64,000 bases of DNA from Amoebidium appalachense. Lineage: Eukaryota > Ichthyosporea. The DNA is taken from the NCBI GenBank assembly GCA_963693365.1, contig CAVNZM010000007.1:4464001-4528000 (forward strand). The letters are read 5' to 3'. This document shows positions 51,531 to 63,800 of this stretch, piece after piece (the first letter of the stretch is position 1; every line of letters begins with the position of its first letter). Position numbers and translations under genes: made by a program. Under the pieces are notes generated by a model. The model saw nothing but the letters and a program-made list of their open reading frames with translations. It did not search any database and was not told the DNA's origin.

Positions 51531-51769
51531 AACGCATCATGCGGCACAAATTGTCATCATAGCATTATACTACCATCATAGTTGGTCGACAATAACGATA
51601 TATTGGGAACGTGGACACCATATTGTAAACCAAAAAATAATACCACCATAATATACTACACATACCTAACAATGTATTGTGAATGAATAAAATACTTGCT
51701 TACGTGCTGGTAAAATACGAGAAACAAGGATTCTCTCGCTCCTTTTTTTTCTTCTTTTTTGTTTGTTTT

Positions 51770-51812
<43 letters not shown>

Positions 51813-52011
51813 ATGTATGTGTGTGTGTATGTGCTCGGTTGAGAGGGAAGGGGGGGGGCGGATGCACCGTGTGTGTGCATGTGTGCACGTGTGTGTGTGT
51901 GTGTGCTCTGTGGAGAGGGAATGGGAGGGGAGGAAATGCACCGTGTGTGTGCATATGTGTGTGTGTCTCTCTGTATGTGTGTGTGTGTGTGTTGTGTGTT
52001 TGTGTGTGTGT

Positions 52012-52068
<57 letters not shown>

Positions 52069-52574
52069 ATCAATGATAAGCCGGCCATGTGTTTATCATG
52101 GCGCACCGGTAAATGAATGTGGCGATTATGTGTAAATATATAAACGGAAATACATTATAAAAAAGGACTCACTCAACGAGATGAACGAGCGTTACAAAAC
52201 GTACGTGTCTGCCCCCCCCCTCCCCCCCCCCCCCCCCCCCCCCCCGCCCCCCACCCAACCCCCCCTGTCTTCCCCTCCTTCCCACTACGACCCCCCCGGC
52301 CCCACCCCCCCCCCCCTGCACGTGTCTAGGCGTATAGATCCTACAGGTAACGATGGCAGGGTTAGGGTTATTCAGTGAAAGAGTGACAATACATAACCAA
52401 CTGCAGTGTACATATGCGTGGATGCCCCAGTGATCGTGTTAATGGCCTCTATAATCATCATAGTGGTCATCATTAAAGCCCCATACGACCACCATAAGGA
52501 TCGCTAGTTATACCCCCATACGATCATCATAGTGATATCATTCTATGCCTCATACGATCATCATAATGATCACA
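51531..52574. other. (TG)n array and AT-rich spacer
   Basis: TG repeats at about 51773-52065 contain a duplicated ~75-bp 'gagagggaagggg...gtgtgcatgtgt' block. C-rich stretch at 52211-52318. From 52450 to 52574 short units of 'catacgatcatcatagtgat' recur. The LINE at 52.6 kb inserted into the last of these. No gene seen. Confidence 0.6.
52558..52574. repeat. Left target-site duplication of LINE 2
   Basis: 'tcatcataatgatcaca' is identical to 56076-56092. With one mismatch the match extends left to 23 bp (atacgatcat.../atacggtcat...). Confidence 0.85.
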
Positions 52575-52576
52575 TA

Positions 52577-52841
52577 CCAAGCTGCGCAACCTTCTGCACC
52601 TCGAAATTCTGGACTCGGCGGCTTTTCAGCCTGATGCGCTCGGTAACATTCGACAACAGAAATTTATGGACGCCGGCAAAACCGCTGTGGACATGCTTCG
52701 CGGGCGGTTGCAGAAACAGCTGGCCTTTTTCGAGCGGGCGGACGGATCCCCCCGCCATGTGACTGCGTCCCAGGAGGTGGCGGCTTTTTATCGTGCGTGG
52801 TTGGATCGGATTGGCGCACCGCGGGCTGCTGCCGGAAATTA
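52577..52841 (+). pseudogene. LINE ORF1, C-terminal remnant
   Basis: In-frame sequence KLRNLLHLEILDSAAFQPDA, then MDAGKTAVDMLRGRLQKQLA and WLDRIGAPRAAAGN, ends in TAA immediately before the ORF2 ATG (taaATG). It is the C-terminal ~87 codons of an ORF1; the rest was lost by 5' truncation. Confidence 0.65.
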
Positions 52842-52842
52842 A

Positions 52843-55800
52843 ATGGCTCAACAATCTCAACCTCTTTCTTTTTTGTTTTGGAATGTTCATGGTTTACAAT
52901 CCCCGCAATTGCAATACATTTTTGACTCTGTTCGTGCCTATTCTTTTGTTGTTCTTGCCGAGACATGGTTCTATAATCATCATCAGTTGGAGCAATCCGG
53001 ATTTTTGATTGGGTCTTCGTCATCGACTGGTTTCTCCCGAGGCGGCATCGCGGTTTTAGCCAATCCTAGCATTCGTTCGGATTGCAGGGTCATTGCGGCG
53101 CATGAGTATTTCGTCACCATTCAGTTTCGTGCGTGGACTTTGTCTTTCGTGTACTTTCCTCCGTCGTTAGGTACTGCCACTTTGTCAGCCGTGGTTAACC
53201 AAATTCCCGTTTCTCAAGTTTTTATTGGTGACTTCAATTGTCCAGTGGTTCCGTGTGATAGGGAACATACCCCTCCCCAGCACAGTTTCGTCCTTTTTCT
53301 GACCGTGCTCGTGTCCTCGCCAACCTTCTTCGAAAGCACCTTGTCCGTCTTCCTCGCGTTTTCGTTACCCACGCGACTGACTGGGGTGCCTCGTTTTGGG
53401 ACTCCACCCTTCGAGTAATTTTCCCACCCGATTCCTTACGGCGTAGTTCGGACCATTCCCCTGTAGAATTTTCGGTTTCCTTCCCTGTTCACTTCGGCGG
53501 GGCTACTCAGACTAACCGCCGCCTCTTATCTCGCGGTTTCAAGCACAAGTTAAACCAGTTACTCGCTGTCAAGGAGTATGAGTCGGCTCATGGCTTCTTT
53601 CTTGCCGCAGTGCGCGATGCCCGTGCGCAGCGGAACCCGGCTATTTTGGAGGTTTGTTATAATGAGTTTGTTGAGTTCCTATTTGCCCTTGGCGAGCAGG
53701 TGGTGGGCACGGTTGAGTACCCTTCCGTTCGGCTGAGACAGTCTCACGTTTTGCAGTCCCTACGACAGTTGTTGCCTCTACAGGAAGCATTATCGGTCTG
53801 GAAATCCGCCGGTCGGTTTGGGCCTTCCGTGCAAGTCTATGCCCCGTCTCCTTCCATCTCCGTTGCTGAATCCGTCGATGACTATTATGCATCCCTATTT
53901 TCGCTTCCTAACGTGTCCATGGTTCCATCACCGCCCGCTGGCCTCTCCCAGCCGCCAAGTTGGGAGCCGGACCGATCGTTCCCGGGCACTTTTCATAGTT
54001 ATTTCAACTCTTCGGCTGTTTTTGGTGCTATACGGGCGTTAAAACCCCGCAAGGCGTGCGGGCCGGATGCTCTTCCTCCCGTGCTTTTCAAGGTTCTTTC
54101 TCCCGTGCTTCCGCCCCGTAATCGTGCAGAGTCCCCCCCGCCCCCGCCTTTTGCTGTCCTTCTTAGTGAGTTTTTTTCGGCTTTTTTTCGAACTCGGGTT
54201 TATTCCAAATTCGTGGCTTGACACAATCGTTACGCCCGTTCGTAAGAAGGTATCGCAGGGGGTCATTAACGACTTTCGTCCCGTCACACTTACCAACGTT
54301 TTTCGTCGGCTCTTCGAGGGTTGCATGCTTCGCGCGTTTAACACCGACGATTCTTTAAACGCCGTGTTCCGTCTTTCTTCCCTTCAAGGGGGCTTTCGTC
54401 ATGCCTATTCGTGTTATACTCACAGTCTGTTACTCCATGAATCCATTACTTCTGGCTCTCCACACGTTGTCTTCATCGACCTTAAGAACGCCTACGACAC
54501 CGTACCCACTGGTTTGTTATGGCATAAGCTAGCTATGCGGGGCTTACCAGCCCCCTTTGGCCGTCTTCTGCAAGCGTTGTTCGATACCACTCGCGGACGC
54601 GCGGCGGTCAATGGAACATTAACACCCGGTTTTTCCCGTTCCCGGGGTCTTCTGCAGGGGTCCCTCCTGAGTCCGTTGTTGTTTGACGTTTTCATTGACG
54701 ATTTAGCCTGCGCCCTCGAACCCTTTGGCCAACTACATACCCGTCGTGTACCGGGTCTCCTTTTTGCGGACGATATTGTTCTTTGTTCCTTAACCGAAGA
54801 TGTCATGCACCAGATGCTTCGTCAGGTGGATCAATGGTGCACCGAGAATTTCATGACAGTCGGAATTGCAAAGTGTGCTACTTTTTCGAAGAACACCTCC
54901 TTTCGATTGGCCGGCCTTCCTATTCCTGTTCAGAGCACCTATGACTATTTGGGTATTCCTTTTACTGCACGGGGTATTGATTTCCGCAAGCTCCTCACAG
55001 CACGGATCGCTCGTGCGAAGGGTAAGCTTCATATCGTGTCAAATATGTTTCAACAGGAGTCTGTGATCCATCCTGCGAACCTTCTTCTCTACTATAAAAC
55101 TTTTTTACGGCCGACTTTCGAATATGGACTTCCGCTATTGGCCTGCGCCCCACCTCGCGAGGCGGCAATGGCGCTGAACGAGTTCGACGATTTTCAGGGT
55201 ACTGCGCTACGCACTTTGTTTCGTACTCGGTTTGTGCCTCCCTTAATCAGTATGTTTGGTTTGTCGTCTGCTGTTTGTCGTATGGAGGAATTGTCTCTTC
55301 GTTTTTGTTTTCATTTAGTTAGGCTACCTGATGGTCACCCTCTTTATGCTTTCTTTCCCCCCCCTCCCCCCATTCCTCTTCCCCCCCGATTCACCAACGC
55401 TACTTCTGAATGTCCTCAGCCTACCCTCTTTCCACCTGATTCTTCCTCTCGCTATCTCACTCCCTCTTTCTTTTCTCTTCCTGTTTTTTCTGCCTTTTCG
55501 CGTTATTACCATACGCAGTATAAGTTTCTTTCTCGTTCTGATAGAGAAATCAAAGGTAAAACTCAGTCGGCATGTGTTATGTTCCTTAGGCAACACCGTA
55601 CTGATCATTATCGCTTTTTGGGAGCTTTGGCAGGATACATTTCTCCTGCTGTACGTATGGATACCACCCTAGTAGATAAGTCTGTATGGTGCTCTGATGT
55701 TGATATTGCCTGGGAAGTTGTGCAGTGGCGCTGTAATTCTTGTTTTCATCGCCGCTGGTGCCACTTTTGTGCTGACCTTTTTAATCGCAAGCATGTTGAT

Positions 55801-55980
55801 AGGTGTGAATTTTTATGTCGCGTTTTACCTCTTTCCCTCCGGGTATCTGCTACACTAGCTGGCAATGTGAACACTTTAGACTTTTTGTTGAATTCTGTTG
55901 GTCGTCACATTGAGTATTTATATGATTTTCACACAGTGTTCAGGTATCTCAGTATGCACTTGTTACTGGATAACTCGTGA
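52843..55980 (+). pseudogene. LINE ORF2, endonuclease-reverse transcriptase with two frameshifts
   Basis: Starts MAQQSQPLSFLFWNVHGLQS; VVLAETWF and VFIGDFN are endonuclease motifs. The frame changes near 53270-53300; then RARVLANLLRKH, THATDWGASFWDSTLR and RRSSDHSPVEF complete the endonuclease. It changes again in the T7 runs near 54165-54195. The last part, to the stop at 55980, has FIDLKNAYDTVPTGLLW, GLLQGSLLSPLLFDVFIDDLA and LLFADDIVLCS (reverse-transcriptase motifs A-C) and a Cys/His end (QWRCNSCFHRRWCHFCADLF). Apart from the frameshifts there is little decay, so the insertion is young; both breaks lie in or next to homopolymers. Confidence 0.85.
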
Positions 55981-56075
55981 AGTTTTTTATTGTCTTCTCA
56001 GTATGCCGTGCATACTTGTCATATCTTTCCGTCGAATAAATCCAGTCAAAAGAAAAAAAAACAATATCCATACGG

Positions 56076-56092
56076 TCATCATAATGATCACA
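56076..56092. repeat. Right target-site duplication of LINE 2
   Basis: Identical 17-bp match to 52558-52574, about 14 bp after the A-rich tail (56051-56061). Confidence 0.85.
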
Positions 56093-56785
56093 AGAAGATG
56101 ATCTAACGGGCGCAACTGACATGTGAATTTGTTTTTGCACGCCTCATGGAAAGCGGATGAGGCTCATCAGGTGGCCGCGTCTTAGGTATGTACAAATTCA
56201 AGTCTACTTTCCCTATGCACATTAACAATATAATAATAAATTTTTTAACACTAATTACCGTGACCTAGGCGAGGGTTGTCAATTAAGAATAGCACAGTGA
56301 CCAAGCAAAGCAAACTACATGCAAAAACCATATTTGCAACGCCTCCGTGTGGTGATACCAAATATGGAACAAAAACTCTATAAGTAACCAATCCGATGCG
56401 CCTGCTCATATTCCATGCTGCTGTGATTGGCTTAATCATGAGCCGGGATGACGGAACGGTGGTGGAAGTAGGGTTTGAGGAGGTGAAACAATGGCAATTG
56501 TTGGGGACTAAAAATCAGTGGTTTTATGTGCAAGCCAAATGGGAAACCGTGCTGCCCCCCACGCGAATTTTGAAGCCGTATATAATCAGATCGTGCATGG
56601 CCACCTGTATAGGCATTTGGTATCCGTTTAAGGAATCGTTCGAGTGTGCGCCCATGGGCCGATCCCGGGCCATGACACACACTAATACGATTGCTTAGCT
56701 GGCTTCTCCTCAAATTTTTTTATGTGGGTAGCCTATTAGGTATGCATGTAAAGTAATTAATTTTCTCTCCCTTTATTCACTTTTT
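56093..56785. other. Spacer with a 100-codon open frame
   Basis: A plus-strand frame at 56396-56698 reads MRLLIFHAAVIGLIMSRDDG and continues GFEEVKQWQLLGTKNQWFYV. It has no recognised domain, signal or splice context. It may be a hypothetical gene or chance. Nothing else is visible. Confidence 0.3.
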
Positions 56786-58145
56786 ACAAAATGATATTGG
56801 AACGGTATCTTATTTTGAGCCAAAAGATCTCATATTACTATCTGCGTGGATCGCGAACAAGTATCCCGATAGGTATCAGAATGATATTGGGATGATATAG
56901 TATGGGAAACATCTGGTGTTGCAGAAGAGGATATTGGAATGATATCGTACAATTATGTCACAACATCTCATAATGATATATTCATGGGACTAAACAAATA
57001 TCTGAGAAATAAAACATAGGTATCGGAATGATATTGTTATGATATAGTATTGGATACATCTGGTTTTGCAGAAAAGGATACTGGAATGATATCGTACAAT
57101 TATGTCACAACATCTCATAATAATATATTCGAGGGACTAAACAAATATCTGAAAAGCAAAAAATACATATCGGAATGATATTGTTATGCTATAGTATTGG
57201 ATACATCTGGTTTTGCAGAAAAGGATACTGGAATGATATCGTACAATTATGTCACAACATCTCATAATGATATAGTCGTGGGACTAAACTAATATCTGAA
57301 AAGTAAAAAATACATATCGGAATGATATTGTTATGCTATAGTATTGGATACATCTGGTTTTGCAGAAAAGGATACTGGAATGATATCGTACAATTATGTC
57401 ACAACATCTCATAATGATATATTCGAGGGACTAAACAAATATCTGAAAAGCAAACAATACATATCGGAATGATATTGTTATGATATAGTATTGGATACAT
57501 CTGGTTTTGCAGAAAAGGATACTGGAATGATATCGTACAATTATGTCACAACATCTCATAATGATATAGTCGTGGGACTTAACTAATATCTGAAAAGTAA
57601 AAAATACATATCGGAATGATATTGTTATGCTGTAGTATTGGATACATCTGGTTTTGCAGAAAAGGATACTGGAATGATATCGTACAATTATGTCACAACA
57701 TCTCATAATGATATAGTCGTGGGACTTAACTAATATCTGAAAAGCAAACAATACATATCGGAATGATATTGTTATGATATAGTATTGGATACATCTGGTT
57801 TTGCAGAAAAGGATACTGGAATGATATCGTACAATTATGTCACAACATCTCATAATGATATAGTCGTGGGACTTAACTAATATCTGAAAAGTAAACAATA
57901 CATATCGGAATGATATTGTTATGCTATAGTATTGGATACATCTGGTTTTGCAGAAAAGGATACTGGAATGATATCGTACAATTATGTCACAACATCTCAT
58001 AATGATATAGTCGTGGGACTTAACTAATATCTGAAAAGTAAAAAATACATATCGGAATGATATTGTTATGCTATAGTATTGGATACATCTGGATTTGCAG
58101 AAAAGGATATTGGAATGATATCGTACTATTATGTCACAACATCTC
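56786..58145. repeat. 147-bp satellite, about nine units
   Basis: The marker 'tggttttgcagaaaaggata' (or variant) starts at 56914, 57061, 57208, 57355, 57502, 57649, 57796, 57943 and 58090: eight consecutive intervals of exactly 147 bp. Units include 'ctggaatgatatcgtacaat', 'tatgtcacaacatctcataa' and 'catatcggaatgatattgtt'. The first and last units are the most diverged. About 66% AT. Confidence 0.97.
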
Positions 58146-58583
58146 AGAATGATAACGTTTTGGATACTGTCCTAATATCGGAAAGGGGTATAAAAATAAT
58201 CAAGATATCCGAAAGGGCCTATTTAGATATTGTGGAGCTATATGAGGATAGTATATCTCTGTGATATCCAAAAAAGTTCTTTCATATCCATTTGGTATCC
58301 ATTTTTCATCCGGAAAAAAACAGATATATCCAGTTTTTCAGAAAATTTTATGATAACTATCTAATATCATTTAGATAAATGTTGACTATCTCAAAAGATA
58401 TGTAATTGGATGCCGGATGCCATACGCCCATCTGCAATATCTACATCCCCATCCCGGAGGGGTATCGGGATGGAAAACGTTGGATGGGCGCCTAATATTA
58501 GAACGATATTAGACTAATATCTGTTTTGGAATTTCGGTATCTATGATATCATAAATGTTTTTTGGATGGGGGTCGTCCTTTGC

Positions 58584-58587
<4 letters not shown>

Positions 58588-58634
<47 letters not shown>

Positions 58635-58640
58635 AGAGTG

Positions 58641-58693
<53 letters not shown>

Positions 58694-58815
58694 AAGAAAG
58701 AGAGAGACTGGGGGGGGGGAGAGAGAGAGATAGAGAGATAGAGAGAGACCGAAAGAAAGAGAGAGCCTGGGGGGGAGGGGGGAGAGAGAGAGGGAGAGAG
58801 GCAGAGAGAGGGAGG

Positions 58816-58856
<41 letters not shown>

Positions 58857-58857
58857 C

Positions 58858-58895
<38 letters not shown>

Positions 58896-58920
58896 CGGAG
58901 AGAGAGAGAAGAGAAAGAGA
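58588..58920 (+). repeat. (GA)n purine tract
   Basis: More than 300 bp of GA repeat with short CGAAAG, GGGG and AGAC interruptions, purine-rich on the plus strand. Confidence 0.95.
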
Positions 58921-60847
58921 CTTCAGATCTCTAGCTTAGGGGGTGTGCGGGCGCCCCAAGAGAGGAAGTGACCGTAAGAGAAATCCTCAGGAGAAAGACT
59001 TATCTAAGAAACGACCACCGTTGAAGCTAGAGACACGGAGAGAACTTAGCACACAGGAATGGGTGCGAATGTGGTGACACTATTCAGCGGGCGGCGCGCG
59101 CCTCAGGCTATTCATTAAAGTTAGTCAGCAACACAATGTCTCTATCCTAAGATGAACAGGCGATTATAACACCTAAACGAAAGTTAGACTGGCTGTCTCA
59201 GGTTATAATGGTGCGGGTAGGCGAGTGTGACATGCGTGCTCAGTGAAAACAAAATCCCTGAGTTTCAAAAGGACCTGTATCAAGTGTGTTTTGGCTTCAG
59301 AGGGGCTGCCCGCCAGTGGATATATTTACATATTAGCGGATAGGTATACAAAGATTTATCTGATCTATCCAAAGTACGTATATCCTGTAAATATCCCACC
59401 TTTCGCGAGCCCAAAATGGATGACGTCACAAAACTTCGGAAAATACCCGACTTGAAACCCAAATGTCGAACCCTGGGCACTTGCATTTCGGAAACGAAAT
59501 TTATCCGGAGAAATTTGCCTTTATTATTGCAGACCAATGAAATCATTTTTACTCTCCCCCTATACTCCATAAAAAATGTATGCAATTGTAAAGGCTGGTG
59601 CCGCGCAGGGCGTACGTACACCTCTGCAATTGTAGCTACTTGACTTCTAACGCTAAAATACATCCTTCAAACTCAAACTAGCTGCAATACGTATTTTTGA
59701 CTATGGTTTACCACATGCGGTAGTCGAATAAGATGTACGGACAGGTATAACGTGGGCATTTCTGGTACTGATAACTAGGTCTCAATTTCTCAAAGATTTG
59801 AAAGCCCTCTCATATGAGTTGAAGCTACATCTCTTGCAACATGTGATCATGAAGTCAATAAAGTCATTGTAAAAGAAAACCAATTCTATTCCCTCCGAAT
59901 TCATGTGCGAGAAAATTCAATGGCAATCAACATTAAACAAAGACAAACAAGAAGTAGCTTGGCAATGGCCGTTCAGGATTGGAATCAGGAATCAGCCTTC
60001 CAGGTAACTTTTTTGTATATATAATTAACACGTTATTTTCAGGCCGTTGAACTAAAATAAAAATCTAGGGGTATGTTAGTTTTGCATTCCTGAATCGGTT
60101 TGCCGCGTATAAGCTATTCCCTTCAACTCAAAATCGTTCACAACACTTCCGCGACCACTCGCTCAACTTGACCGTTGAAGTCAACGAGGTAAGCTGTCTG
60201 CTGCGCCCTGACCATTACGTTTGTGTTTGCAAATGCAGGTGTGAACGTGAATCCATTTATCATGTACTGCAATTGGCACAGCTGTGCATATTCATACAGT
60301 AGGTACTTTATTGAAATTGACGCCATAGTCAACGAATACATGGCGGCTCAATGACATGCATGGTTCATCAAGCTTGTGCTACGAGGTGCACCATCCGCTT
60401 TGTGATGGTTAGACAATCATTGACCCATCCTCATTCCATGCACCCCCTTCACCTCTCCACCAGCCCTGTCATCCCTTTGTCTCCACCCCAATCACCAATG
60501 GGTTTACCGCAAAAAAAGATATAGTACAGTGTGTCTCAAAATACGATACCATGTCGGAGACCACACATGTGGAAGTGGAAACAGGATAACAGAGCACTGC
60601 TGCACTATGCACATGGACGTGCATCAGTACTTATCATGCAAATATTAGAAGGTGCTCCCACACACACGTCACGGTGCACACACACTGATTGCATCGTAAA
60701 AGTTTCTCGTCTTGAAGAAGTTTCATGCTCGAGCCAGAATTTTATAGCACTATGGACGTGGTGTCGCAATTCTTTTATCGTGGCGAATCACTCAAAGCCT
60801 AACACGTCTCTCTTTTCTGCAGGTGATCACGCGTGTTGGTTTGGAAA
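58921..60847. other. Unassigned region upstream of the EGF gene
   Basis: No gene is firmly supported. A minus-strand frame (about 60138-60326: MASISIKYLLYEYAQLCQLQ, ending VERVVAEVL) and an overlapping plus-strand frame ending at a gtaagc donor (60189/60190) exclude each other. 'tgacgtca' occurs at about 59421. The 300 bp before 60848 should hold the promoter of the EGF gene; no TATA box is clear. Confidence 0.3.
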
Positions 60848-63800
60848 ATGAGATACCTATTTTCGCTTTTGGCTGCGGCAGCCGCCTTAACTGCTGCTCA
60901 GGGTGCGTGAGCAAATTGAATTTTCTTCCCGTTGCAACATGATCGCACGTACACGTGCTTCAAACTACACTTCGACATTTTGTAGGAAGTCCTTGCAGAT
61001 TTTATTGCCAGCATTCACGGGTTATTATAGTGTTGTTATGGAGAGGTGTTTACACCCAAAGTTCTGAAGCCATACTACGGTTGATCAGATGTAGCAGAGA
61101 GCTATGGCAGCAGCCAAACATGTATAATGTGGTTTGTTCGTGTGATTACGATGCCTACGGTAACGATGTTTGCAGAAAGTGCCTGATTGTTTATTTTTTG
61201 TTTCAGCCACGCTTTGGCATGTGCGCAGTTGGTGCATGGGTAGGACGTTTCAAACTGTCTATGTACATGCACATGCCACACTTAATGTGCTTGCTTGGTA
61301 CTATGTTTAAATGGCGCTGCGCTGGGATGGCGTCAATCAAGGCTGCGTGTGTCTGTGTTTTGCGAGAGTGTGTGCATGTCACCCGTGCATTTGGGCTCGT
61401 GTAAACCTGACACATAGTTGTAAACCTAACACATAAGTTTTGACGGCTCATTCGGAAAAGCCTGTGTGCAGGGGAGTGCAATGCGAGTGTACCGTGACGT
61501 TGTTGCGAGAGCCACGTGCACTTTTTCTGGGTAACCGGGTCCGCTAAAACATCCTTAACCTGCAGATCTTGGCAATCGCTTCGATGATTTCGACACCTCA
61601 CTCGAGTTTAGCGACAACTTTGAGGGTAAGTGCTTACCTACTGGTTATATATTTATGTTTGTTAAGCCGTAGAGTGCTCCCAACACAATAAAATTGCTGT
61701 AGAATGAAACAGATGCCGTAGGATCTAACCTCAGGACTGCTGCACTGTAAAGTTCCACTCTTTCTTATTCAGAACCTCTTGTCCTTTTTTTTTCTTTTCT
61801 AATGTTATTGATATTCAACTCATTCTTTTTTGACCAAACAGACTTTGATGTCAATCCTCCAGCCGTAATCCAGCCCGCCCCCGCCCCCGCACCTGCAAAT
61901 CAAGGTTACACCAGTGGCTCTGGTTATGGGAGTGGCGGTGGTGGTTCCTATGTTCCCCCTTCCCCACCCCCTGCCCCTCGCCCTCCCACACCTCCCCCTC
62001 CTCCACCACCTGCACCCACCCCTCGCCCTCCCACACCTCCCCCTCCTCCGCCACCTGCGCCCCACCCCTCGCCCTCCCACACCTCCCCCTCCTCCGCCAC
62101 CTGCACCCACACCTTCTCCCGTCGGTCCCTGCCCTCCACCTCTCTGCCCAGTTGTCGATTGCCCGAAATGCCCCATCCCCACGGTCTGTCCGGCGCCTAC
62201 GGCTTGCCCCAAGCCTCCCGCACCCACCCCCTGCCCCGAGCCCCCCCCACCTCTCTGCCCAGTTGTCGATTGCCCGAAATGCCCCATCCCCACGGTCTGT
62301 CCGGCTCCTACGGCTTGCCCCAAGCCTCCCGCACCCACCCCCTGCCCCGAGGTCCCCCCACCCAGCCCCGCGGCGTGTCCGGCCGGCGCTGTGTGTGTGG
62401 ATAGAAATGAGTGTGAGGAGGGAACGCACAACTGCCATGAGCTGGCAAAGTGCACCAATACGAAGGGATCGTTCACGTGCCGCTGTGCCTATGGAACCAC
62501 CGGCGATGGCGTTACGTGTGCTGGCCCCGGTATGTCTTGATGACAACCCCTACCTTCTCCTCTCTCTCCCCCCCCCCCCCCCCCCCCCCTCTCGCCCCAC
62601 ACACACCCTTCTTTCTTATATCTCTTTGGGTCTTTGTCTCATCTATCACACCTTCCCTCTTCCACCCTTTCCTCTCCCCCCCATCCCCCCCCCCCCCCCT
62701 CCCCCCCCCCCCCCCCCCCCCTCCCCTCCTTGTCCGATAATCCCGTATCCAACTCTTGCCCCCACCTCCTCCCACCCCGTCTTTTGGTATCCCCTCTTAT
62801 CCCCTCTCGTCTCCTGTATACCCAGTCGTGGTCCCCCCCCCCCCCCCCCCCCCCTCCCCCCACCCCCACCCCCCCTGCAATACACACGTCTCTTTGCTTG
62901 TGAAATAACAAAAAACATGCCCTCAATGGCCCAGCCCAACCGCCGCTATCGGTTAAGCATGGTCAACCTGTGATTTTATTGCATGCATACATTTACTTAC
63001 CCTTCACGTCACACGCTCAAACCATCAATGTTGTTGCCCAGCCAGCACATTCCGGTATAACCACACCCACACCCACACTTACCTTTTACCTTCACGCAGT
63101 CACATGCGGTACGAGTCAGTGTGACTCCCGAGGTACGGACTATGCATACTGCACAGAGGTGGCCAGAGACCAGGAGGGTCTGAGGCAACTCAACAACCCG
63201 CCCGTGTGTATGTGCAACGTCGGTCTCAGAGGTATTGGACCCCCCCCCCCCCCCCTCTCTCTCTCTCCCGCACCTCCCACCCCTCTCAATTCACCTTTTT
63301 GTCTGCTTTACCCCCCCCCCCCCCCCCCCCCCCCCGCGCACTACACCTCTTCATTTTTCCTTCCTGTCTGTCCGACCTCATGCTCCCCCCCCCCCCCCCC
63401 CCCCCCCCCTCCCCCCCCCCCCCAACACACACAGACACACACATATGCACATATGCACACACAACGCCCATAGACCCTTTTTCCGTGCTTATTGTGGCTT
63501 CCCTGATGCACTCCTCCTCCCCACCACCACCACCACCACCACCCCTCTGCCGGGACAAACAAGGACACACAAACACATCGTCAAACTCACTGACCCAAAA
63601 GCAGAGCAGATTTATTTCCCCTGCCTCTTGTTTACGTATTTACCCATGCTAAGGTCTAAGTCCCGGAGTCCGGGGCTCATCATTAGTGCAAATCCGAATT
63701 TGATCAATCGACCGACATGCTTTTTATTGGTACCCCCGAAAACTTACAACATTTCACACCTCGGTTTCAGCTCTACGATTCGGCCGGCTGCAGTTAGCGG

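Larger units (their letters stand above)
52575..56075 (+). mobile_element. LINE-2 of this window: 5'-truncated APE-type non-LTR retrotransposon
   Basis: The insert starts inside ORF1 and ends in 'gaataaatccagtcaaaaga' plus an A-rich tail, and it is flanked by a perfect 17-bp target duplication. 5' truncation, A-rich tail and target duplication together are the signature of target-primed reverse transcription. ORF2 is homologous to that at 33.6-36.8 kb. Confidence 0.9.

Noticed and set aside
57431-58000. 189-codon minus-strand frame with a 49-residue repeat
   Set aside because: It is the satellite read in a frame that happens to lack stops; no start context, domain or splice signals. Kept only as an alternative explanation for the exact period.
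60138-60341. 67-codon minus-strand frame
   Set aside because: It overlaps an equally good plus-strand exon-like frame with a gtaagc donor; no family recognised.
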